Source: an uncultured Eubacteriales bacterium
Lineage (GTDB): Bacteria; Bacillota; Clostridia; Monoglobales; Monoglobaceae
Assembly: GCA_958346135.1 (NCBI GenBank)
Contig: CATVQN010000101.1
Location: forward strand, 1-5,456
DNA: 5,456 bases
Reading direction: 5' to 3'
The position numbers and the translations under genes are program-made. The notes beneath the pieces were generated by a model. The model made no database searches. It was not told the origin of the DNA and saw nothing but the letters and a program-made list of their open reading frames with translations. The stretch's first letter is position 1; the number at the start of each line of letters is the position of its first letter. Below are positions 1 to 5,035 of the stretch, piece after piece.

Positions 1-121
1 TAATTATTCCATAATTTTATTTTCTTTCCTTTATGCAATATGAATAATGAAGGGACAGCGCCGGCAAAAATACAGAAAAAAGGACAAAACAGAGCGGCGC
101 TATAGGAAGAAGGATGTGTGA
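1..121 (+). other. AT-rich leader upstream of mtaB, no gene
   Basis: No coding region can be supported here. The first 50 bases are very AT-rich, with TATGAA (39-44) and TAATGA (45-50) as possible but poor -10 elements; no convincing -35 is visible at the right distance, so a promoter is only a guess. Bases 57-63 (AGCGCCG) are an exact inverted repeat of 95-101 (CGGCGCT), enclosing an A-rich 31-base loop. This could form a stem ending just before the purine-rich ribosome-binding region at 104-114. Any upstream gene lies outside the window. Confidence 0.5.
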
Positions 122-127
122 AAAATT
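104..127 (+). promoter_or_regulatory. Ribosome-binding region and anomalous start of mtaB
   Basis: Two SD-like stretches are present: AGGA at 104-107 and AGAAGGA at 108-114. AGAAGGA is 10 bases before an in-frame ATT codon at 125-127, good spacing for an AUU start. AGGA is 10 bases before a GTG at 118-120, but that GTG is one base out of frame with mtaB and its frame ends at TAA 154-156. Removing one A from the A5 run 121-125 would join this GTG to the mtaB frame and give the family-like N-terminus MKITVKLITLGCK. The mtaB frame itself has a TGA stop at 119-121, and no ATG, GTG or TTG occurs between that stop and the ATG at 182. Confidence 0.6.
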
Positions 128-1414
128 ACTGTCAAGCTGATTACACTGGGATGTAAAACCAACTTATACGAGAGTGAAGCAATGGCGGCGCTGTTTCAAA
201 AGGCGGGCTATACGGTGCTTTGCGGCCGGGAGGCTGCGGATGTCTATGTGATTAACACCTGCACCGTCACCGGCACCGGCGCACAGAAAAGCCGGCAGCA
301 GATCCGAAAGGCCAGACGGGAAAATCCAAACGCAGTTGTGGCCGTTACCGGGTGTCTGGCGCAGACCGAGGCGGAAACGCTGCGGCAGGAAACCGGCGCT
401 GACATCTTAATCGGCAACAAATACCGGAGTCGGATTGTAGAACTGGTGGAACGGGCGCTGGCCGGAGAAAAGGGCGGCTACGTCGAGGACATCTTAAAGG
501 AGCATACCTATGAGGAGCTGGGAATTACCCACAGCCAGAGCCGGGTGCGTGCCAATTTGAAGATTGAGGACGGCTGTAATAATTTTTGTGCCTACTGCAT
601 CATTCCTTTTGCGAGAGGGCCGGTGCGCTCCCGTTCCCTTGACAAAATCCGGGAGGAGGCCAAAAGCTTGGGAGAGGCCGGTTACGGCGAGGTGGTGCTG
701 ACTGGCATCCACATCGGCTCCTATGGGCGGGATCTGGAAAATGGGATTTCGCTGATGGATGTGATTGAGGCGGTACACGAAACAAAGGGAATTTCTCGGA
801 TTCGGCTGGGGTCTTTGGAACCGGTGATTATTACCGAGGATTTTGTCCACCGGGCAAGGTCGCTGCCAAAGCTGTGCCCGCAGTTTCATATGTCCCTGCA
901 AAGCGGCTGTGATGCCACCTTAAAACGGATGCGGCGGCACTACACCACCGAAGAATATCGGAAGGCGGTTTGGCGGCTTCGGGAAAATCTGCCGGATACG
1001 GCCATTACCACCGATCTAATGGTGGGATTTGCCGGTGAAACCCGGGAGGAATTTGAGGAATCCTATGCTTTTTGTAGGGAAATGGCCTTTTCACAGATGC
1101 ATATTTTCCCCTATTCCGTGCGAAAGGGTACGGCAGCGGAGCATTTTTTAAATCAGGTGCCGGAAAAGGTTAAGACAGAACGTTCTCATGCCATGCTGGC
1201 ACTTGCGGCGCAGATGAAGGAGAATTTTTACCGAAGCTATATCGGGCGCACGCTGCCGGTGCTTTTGGAACAAAAAGCAAACGGCGTCTATCATGGTACT
1301 ACGGCCAACTATATGGATGTTCGGACCGAGGCGGAAAACGCCCGGCCGGGACAGCTTGTACAGGTCAAAATGGACGGATATCAAAAGGAATATCTGACGG
1401 GGACGGTGGTATGA
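125..1414 (+). CDS. mtaB: tRNA (t6A37) methylthiotransferase MtaB
   Basis: Radical SAM methylthiotransferase that converts t6A37 to ms2t6A37 in tRNAs reading ANN codons, in the cytosol. Numbered from the ATG at 182, NTC at 25-27 and TGC at 56-58 supply two cysteines of the N-terminal (UPF0004) auxiliary 4Fe-4S cluster. The third, in TLGCK, is encoded at 152-154, upstream of that ATG. The radical SAM motif CNNFCAYC has C132, C136 and C139, followed by the typical IIPFARGPVRSR. The C-terminal 60 or so residues resemble a TRAM tRNA-binding domain. Starting at ATT 125 gives 429 residues, about the usual family length, whereas the ATG at 182 would lose a cluster ligand. The true start is therefore either AUU 125 or GTG 118 with one extra A in the sequence. 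The body of the gene is intact. Product identity is near certain; the 5' end is not. Confidence 0.93.
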   Translation: MTVKLITLGCKTNLYESEAMAALFQKAGYTVLCGREAADVYVINTCTVTGTGAQKSRQQIRKARRENPNAVVAVTGCLAQTEAETLRQETGADILIGNKYRSRIVELVERALAGEKGGYVEDILKEHTYEELGITHSQSRVRANLKIEDGCNNFCAYCIIPFARGPVRSRSLDKIREEAKSLGEAGYGEVVLTGIHIGSYGRDLENGISLMDVIEAVHETKGISRIRLGSLEPVIITEDFVHRARSLPKLCPQFHMSLQSGCDATLKRMRRHYTTEEYRKAVWRLRENLPDTAITTDLMVGFAGETREEFEESYAFCREMAFSQMHIFPYSVRKGTAAEHFLNQVPEKVKTERSHAMLALAAQMKENFYRSYIGRTLPVLLEQKANGVYHGTTANYMDVRTEAENARPGQLVQVKMDGYQKEYLTGTVV

Positions 1415-1496
1415 CCCCGGCATTTTGGCGGTCGATACCGCGTATTTTCTGAAAAAGATGAAAAAATACACATATCAAAATTGGGAGGAATTTTTC
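1415..1496 (+). promoter_or_regulatory. Structured leader of the transporter gene
   Basis: This 82-base gap can form two adjacent hairpins. GCGGT (1428-1432) pairs with ACCGC (1437-1441) around a CGAT loop. Immediately next to it, GTATTTT (1442-1448) pairs with AAAATAC (1463-1469) around a 14-base A-rich loop. The SD follows at 1483-1489. Queuosine transporter genes are often preceded by preQ1 riboswitches, but I do not see the preQ1-I signature, and I cannot judge preQ1-II or preQ1-III by eye. There is no U-tract after either stem, so this is not an intrinsic terminator. Regulation by this structure is inference. Confidence 0.3.
1483..1489 (+). promoter_or_regulatory. Shine-Dalgarno of the transporter gene
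   Basis: GGGAGGA lies 7 bases before the ATG at 1497. It decides the start: an in-frame TTG at 1425 would add 24 residues that have no SD and do not look like part of the family. Confidence 0.85.
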
Positions 1497-2201
1497 ATGA
1501 AAAACCAGGTGCTGGAAAACCCTGTAAAAAACCAGAACGAATCATTCACATCGCTTACCGTTATCTCTTGTCTGATGGTGACCTTTTATCTGATTGCCAA
1601 TATCATGGCGGTCAAGGTGATTTCCATCGGCGGTATTGCACTGTTCGATGCCGGAACCGTAACCTTTCCCTTTGCCTATATGCTGGGAGATGCACTGACT
1701 GAGGTATGGGGATTTCGGACAGCAAAAAAAGTGATTTTTGTCACTTTTCTCTGTAATATCATTCTGGTGGCGGCCACCTCGTTAGGGCTGATTCTGCCCG
1801 CCCCGGACTATATGGCCGAAACTACGGCGGCGTATGCGGGCGTCTTTACTTATGTGCCAAGGATTGTGGCGGCTTCCTTGCTGGCGTTTTTGGGAGGCGA
1901 GCTTTCCAACGCCTGGGTGATGGAAGCAATCAAGAAAAGAACCGGCAAAAAGTACTTGTGGATCAGAACCATCGGCAGCTCTGCAGTAGGCTATATCTTT
2001 GATACCGTGATTTTTGTACTGATAGCCTTTTGGGGAACCAGTCCCGTCCGGGATCTACTGACCATGATTGTGGCGCAGTATTTCATGAAGCTGGGGCTGG
2101 AGGCCATAGGAGGAACGCCGCTGGCCTACGGATTGATTGCGTGGCTGAAAAGACATGAAAATACTGCTGAAACAGAGAGCGGAGGAGGAGAGAATGGCTG
2201 A
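1497..2201 (+). CDS. yhhQ: Queuosine precursor transporter, VUT/YhhQ family
   Basis: Integral membrane protein of 234 residues, close to the usual length for the VUT_1/YhhQ family. E. coli YhhQ imports the queuosine precursors preQ0 and preQ1, and some relatives have shifted to queuine. Hydrophobic segments are visible at about 19-42, 47-66, 77-100, 118-138, 155-180 and 187-215. Family-type motifs include NIMAVK (35-40), DAG then FPF-Y (51-61), GDALTEVWG (64-72), a PR pair (121-122), GGELSN (133-138) and R157 to D169 (IRTIGSSAVGYIFD). The start ATG has a strong SD. The gene ends 8 bases inside the following radical SAM gene, and its last residues (ESGGGENG) are encoded by that gene's SD. The neighbour, a probable queuine lyase, suggests that the cargo is queuine or a preQ base; which one cannot be read from sequence. 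QueT, of the ECF systems, is a different family. Confidence 0.88.
   Translation: MKNQVLENPVKNQNESFTSLTVISCLMVTFYLIANIMAVKVISIGGIALFDAGTVTFPFAYMLGDALTEVWGFRTAKKVIFVTFLCNIILVAATSLGLILPAPDYMAETTAAYAGVFTYVPRIVAASLLAFLGGELSNAWVMEAIKKRTGKKYLWIRTIGSSAVGYIFDTVIFVLIAFWGTSPVRDLLTMIVAQYFMKLGLEAIGGTPLAYGLIAWLKRHENTAETESGGGENG
2181..2193 (+). promoter_or_regulatory. Shine-Dalgarno of queL inside yhhQ
   Basis: GGAGGAGGAG (2181-2190) is a tandem SD directly upstream of ATG 2194, within the last codons of the transporter gene. It supports starting queL at 2194 rather than at the in-frame ATG at 2155, which has no SD and would add 13 residues. The 8-base overlap (ATG 2194, transporter TGA 2199-2201) suggests translational coupling. 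Confidence 0.8.
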
Positions 2202-2886
2202 GCTTGTGCGTTATGCGAAAATTACAACCGTGATGCCCCGGGAATTTCTGCTCTTGCAGGGACAGGGCTGCGTCTGGAAAAAATGTACCTTCTGTGATTA
2301 TCATACGGATGTAAGCTTGGATCCCTTTTGGGTGAACCGGCCGGTACTGGAACGGGTGACCGGGGAATTCGGAGTTTTGGACATCATCAATTCCGGCTCT
2401 GCCATGGAGCTGGATGAAAAGACCCTTTCTCTGATTCGGAAAACGGCGGATGCAAAGGGGATTCACACGCTTTGGTTTGAGGCACACTGGTTGTATCACA
2501 ATAAGCTGGCGGAATTTGCCGCACGGTTTCCCAATCAGACCGTACATTTTCGATGCGGTGCAGAAAGCTTTGATCCCGCTCTGCGCCGGGCGTGGAATAA
2601 GGGGATTCCGGAGGAGGTTACGCCGGAGGAAATGGCACGGTATTTTGACGGCGTATGCCTTCTGGCTGGCGTAGAAGGCCAAACCCGGGAGGGAATCTTA
2701 AAGGATATTGAAACGGCGCGTGCCCACTTTTCTTATTGCAGCGTAAATGTCTTTGCGGAAAATTCCACCGATACCAAGCGAGACCGTGTGCTTGCGGATT
2801 GGTTCGCCGCAGAGGCTGCGCCCCGGCTAAGAAAGCTGTCGGGGGTTGAGGTGCTGCTGGAGAATACGGATTTGGGCGTCGGCTGA
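2194..2886 (+). CDS. queL: Radical SAM protein, probable queuine lyase QueL
   Basis: A 230-residue radical SAM protein. QueL, described from Clostridioides difficile, releases preQ1 from queuine so that tRNA-guanine transglycosylase can insert it. The evidence is the overall resemblance to the small clostridial proteins I recall from that group, together with its overlap with a queuosine-precursor transporter gene. Visible motifs: PREFLLLQG (15-23), the cluster ligands C26, C31 and C34 arranged as CX4CX2C (GCVWKKCTFCDYH), VLDIINSGSAMELD, LWFEAHW, RCGAESFD and a C-terminal LENTDLGVG. The spacing of the cluster cysteines differs by one residue from the canonical CX3CX2C motif. No extra cysteine cluster or partner domain is present, and the length suggests a compact, incomplete barrel. 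No TGT or Q nucleosidase (QueK) gene is in the window. It could also be a related radical SAM enzyme of unknown substrate; radical SAM membership is very likely, the QueL assignment moderately so. Confidence 0.72.
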   Translation: MAELVRYAKITTVMPREFLLLQGQGCVWKKCTFCDYHTDVSLDPFWVNRPVLERVTGEFGVLDIINSGSAMELDEKTLSLIRKTADAKGIHTLWFEAHWLYHNKLAEFAARFPNQTVHFRCGAESFDPALRRAWNKGIPEEVTPEEMARYFDGVCLLAGVEGQTREGILKDIETARAHFSYCSVNVFAENSTDTKRDRVLADWFAAEAAPRLRKLSGVEVLLENTDLGVG

Positions 2887-2904
2887 TAAAAGCAAAGGAT
2901 ATGG

Positions 2905-2919
2905 GCCGCAGACTGCGGC
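2905..2919 (+). promoter_or_regulatory. Short hairpin in front of the nadE ribosome-binding site
   Basis: GCCGCA (2905-2910) and TGCGGC (2914-2919) form a perfect 6-bp stem with a GAC loop. It sits in the 48-base queL-nadE gap, 4 bases before the nadE SD (AGGAG, 2924-2928). No U-tract follows, so it is not a standard terminator. It could affect RNA processing or nadE translation; no function is shown. Confidence 0.4.
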
Positions 2920-2934
2920 AGATAGGAGATTTTT

Positions 2935-4836
2935 ATGAGACACGGATTTATTAAGGTGGCCACAGCAACGCCAAAGGTAAGAGTGGCTGATGTCGCCTTT
3001 AACACCGAAAAAACCATTGCTATGCTGCATGAGGCGGCACAGCATGGGGCGAGGCTGGCAGTCTTTCCGGAATTGGGACTGACGGCCTATACCTGCAGTG
3101 ATCTGTTCTTTCAGACCGCATTGATTCAGCAGGCACAGGATGCCGTCTGCCGGATTGCAGGAGAGACGGAAAAGCTGGATATTCTGGCTGTGGTGGGTTT
3201 GCCCTTGGCGGTGGGTGATAAGCTCTACAATGCGGCGGCGTTTTTACAAGGCGGGAAGATTCTCGGCTTTGTTACCAAGACGTATTTGCCAAACTATAAC
3301 GAATTTTATGAAATGCGGCACTTTTCGGTCCTGCAGGAAAATACCGAGGTCACAATAGATGGTCAGCGGATTCCGGTGGGGCCCAAGCTGATTTTTTGCT
3401 CTGAATATATGGACAGTTTTCGGGTTGCGGCGGAAATCTGTGAGGACTTATGGGCGCCGGTTCCGCCGGGAATCGGGCATGCCCTCGGCGGTGCTACGGT
3501 GCTGGTGAATCTGTCCGCCAGCAACGAGATTATCGGCAAGGGCGACTATCGTAAGGTTCTGCTGGAATCCCAGTCATCCCGGGAGGTCTGCGCCTATCTC
3601 TATGCGGACGCCGGTTCGGGGGAGTCCACCACCGATTTGGTGTTTGGCGGCCATAGTATGATTTATGAAAACGGTACCCTTTTGGCCGAGGCCAAGGCGT
3701 TTGATGAGAAAATTCTCTATGCCGATATCGATGTGGAACGTATTGTGCAGGAGCGGCGGCGGCTCAGCACCTTCCGTCCGGAGGAGGCACAGGGATACCG
3801 GAAGATCTTCTTCGGCGGAGAGCGGCACGATACCAAGCTGGAGCGCACCTTTGAACCGCATCCCTTTGTTCCGGCAGATGCCGGTAAGCTGTCACAGCGG
3901 TGCGAGGAGATTGTTTCCATACAGTATCATGGCTTAAAAAAGCGGCTGGAGCACATTGGTCTAAAAACCGTAACAATTGGAATTTCCGGCGGTTTGGACA
4001 GCACCCTTGCCCTTTTGGTGACCGCCAAAGCCTTTGACAGTCTGGGTCTGTCCCGGTCGGGAATTGTGGCGGTGACCATGCCTTGCTTTGGAACCACCGA
4101 CAGAACCTACAACAATGCCAAAGCACTGGTTGCCTGTTTGGGGGCACAGCTGCGGGAGGTCAATATCAAGGCGGCGGTGCGTCAGCACCTCTCGGACATC
4201 GGCACAGACGAGAACGTGCATGACGTGACCTATGAAAATGCCCAAGCACGGGAGCGCACCCAGGTGCTGATGGATATTGCCAACAAAACCGGCGGAATTG
4301 TGATTGGAACCGGAGATCTCTCAGAGCTGGCATTGGGTTTTGCCACCTATAACGGCGATCATATGTCCATGTATGGGGTCAATGCTTCGGTGCCCAAGAC
4401 GCTGGTACGGCATCTGGTCAAGTATGTGGCGGATACCGGAGATGAAAAGCTCAGGGCGACGCTTTACGATATTTTAGACACACCGGTGAGTCCCGAGCTT
4501 CTGCCGCCGGAGAAGGACGGCACCATTGCTCAGCAGACCGAGGAAATTGTAGGTCCTTATGAGCTTCATGACTTTTTCCTGTATTATATGATGCGCTGGG
4601 GATTTTCTAAGGACAAGATTTTGCGGCTGGCACAGATTGCCTTTGCCGGGGTCTATGATCAAGAGACTATTGACCACTGGCTCAATATCTTTATGCGGCG
4701 GTTTTTCCAAAGTCAGTTCAAGCGTTCCTGTATGCCGGACGGACCGAAGGTGGGCAGTGTTGCACTCTCACCCCGGGGCGACTGGAGAATGCCCAGCGAT
4801 GCCGTTGATGCCATTGCGAAAGAGATTAAGATATAA
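2935..4836 (+). CDS. nadE: Glutamine-dependent NAD+ synthetase
   Basis: Cytosolic enzyme for the last step of NAD synthesis: deamido-NAD, ATP and glutamine give NAD+, AMP, pyrophosphate and glutamate. The 633 residues match the long two-domain form. The N-terminal nitrilase-like glutaminase domain (about 5-265) shows the Glu-Lys-Cys triad: E46 in FPELG, K115 in TKTYLPNYNEFYE and C169 in EICEDLW. The C-terminal synthetase domain (about 325-620) carries the ATP pyrophosphatase P-loop SGGLDS at 351-356, then GTGDLSELALGFATYNGD and, near the end, KRSCMPDGPKVGS. All key residues are present, so it should make its own ammonia from glutamine. The start ATG follows AGGAG (2924-2928) by 6 bases, and the N-terminus MRHGFIKVATATPKVRVAD is typical of clostridial relatives. 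It is probably co-transcribed with the upstream genes, with no evident link to tRNA modification. Confidence 0.97.
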   Translation: MRHGFIKVATATPKVRVADVAFNTEKTIAMLHEAAQHGARLAVFPELGLTAYTCSDLFFQTALIQQAQDAVCRIAGETEKLDILAVVGLPLAVGDKLYNAAAFLQGGKILGFVTKTYLPNYNEFYEMRHFSVLQENTEVTIDGQRIPVGPKLIFCSEYMDSFRVAAEICEDLWAPVPPGIGHALGGATVLVNLSASNEIIGKGDYRKVLLESQSSREVCAYLYADAGSGESTTDLVFGGHSMIYENGTLLAEAKAFDEKILYADIDVERIVQERRRLSTFRPEEAQGYRKIFFGGERHDTKLERTFEPHPFVPADAGKLSQRCEEIVSIQYHGLKKRLEHIGLKTVTIGISGGLDSTLALLVTAKAFDSLGLSRSGIVAVTMPCFGTTDRTYNNAKALVACLGAQLREVNIKAAVRQHLSDIGTDENVHDVTYENAQARERTQVLMDIANKTGGIVIGTGDLSELALGFATYNGDHMSMYGVNASVPKTLVRHLVKYVADTGDEKLRATLYDILDTPVSPELLPPEKDGTIAQQTEEIVGPYELHDFFLYYMMRWGFSKDKILRLAQIAFAGVYDQETIDHWLNIFMRRFFQSQFKRSCMPDGPKVGSVALSPRGDWRMPSDAVDAIAKEIKI

Positions 4837-4842
4837 TCAACG

Positions 4843-4877
4843 TTTTTCGCCATCACGCTCTGCGTGATGGCGAAAAG
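4843..4877. terminator. Perfect hairpin after nadE, atypical terminator
   Basis: TTTTCGCCATCACGC (4844-4858) and GCGTGATGGCGAAAA (4862-4876) are exact inverted repeats of 15 bp with a 3-base loop; a T-G pair (4843/4877) extends the stem by one. It starts 7 bases after the nadE stop, between two convergent genes, so a role at transcript ends is likely. However, the T's are on the 5' arm and the A's on the 3' arm, the reverse of an intrinsic terminator, and no T-run follows directly on either strand. A second possible stem, GAAAAGA (4872-4878) with TCTTTTC (4888-4894), would compete for the A-rich arm and would end in a pyrimidine-rich stretch on the plus strand. Confidence 0.5.
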
Positions 4878-5035
4878 AAAAATCCGGTCTTTTCTTCTGA
4901 AATCGGGGATTGGAGCGTTATGTAGATCAATATGCGGATAAAATCTTCGATAACTATAGAAATTTATAAAAAAGTATGCTATGATAAATAAAATGTCTAG
5001 ATATCTTTAGGCGGGTTCGGGTTCCTATCATTTGC
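4878..5035. other. AT-rich spacer between convergent genes
   Basis: About 160 bases separate the post-nadE hairpin from the stop codon of the minus-strand gene. No convincing gene is present; the best short reading frame (ATG 4931, 19 codons) has no coding signature. An extended -10-like TGCTATGAT is at 4977-4985 on the plus strand without a recognisable -35. GGGTTC is repeated in tandem at 5013-5024. A weak 5-bp stem (TAGGC 5008-5012 with GCCTA 5034-5038) overlaps the stop codon of the minus-strand gene and could be part of its 3' end. Confidence 0.4.

Noticed and set aside
114..156. Short upstream frames from ATG 114 (ends 140) and GTG 118 (ends 156) as a regulatory leader peptide
   Set aside because: The peptides are 8 and 12 residues with no attenuation-like codon runs; a frame problem at the mtaB start explains the GTG better.
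494..901. 135-codon minus-strand frame inside mtaB
   Set aside because: It is antisense to the radical SAM core of a clearly real gene, and its product has no recognisable domain.
1425..1496. N-terminal extension of the transporter from TTG 1425
   Set aside because: It has no SD, while ATG 1497 has an ideal one; the extra residues do not resemble the family N-terminus.
2083..2682. 199-codon minus-strand frame opposite the transporter and queL genes
   Set aside because: It runs across two well-supported plus-strand genes and has low-complexity Pro/Arg/Leu content typical of an antisense shadow.
4931..4990. 19-codon frame starting at ATG 4931
   Set aside because: It lies in AT-rich spacer with only a weak upstream purine stretch and no recognisable product.
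5011..5035. tRNA T-arm-like GGGTTCGGGTTCC
   Set aside because: The flanks do not pair as a T-stem and no acceptor, D or anticodon arms can be found; it is a GGGTTC tandem repeat.
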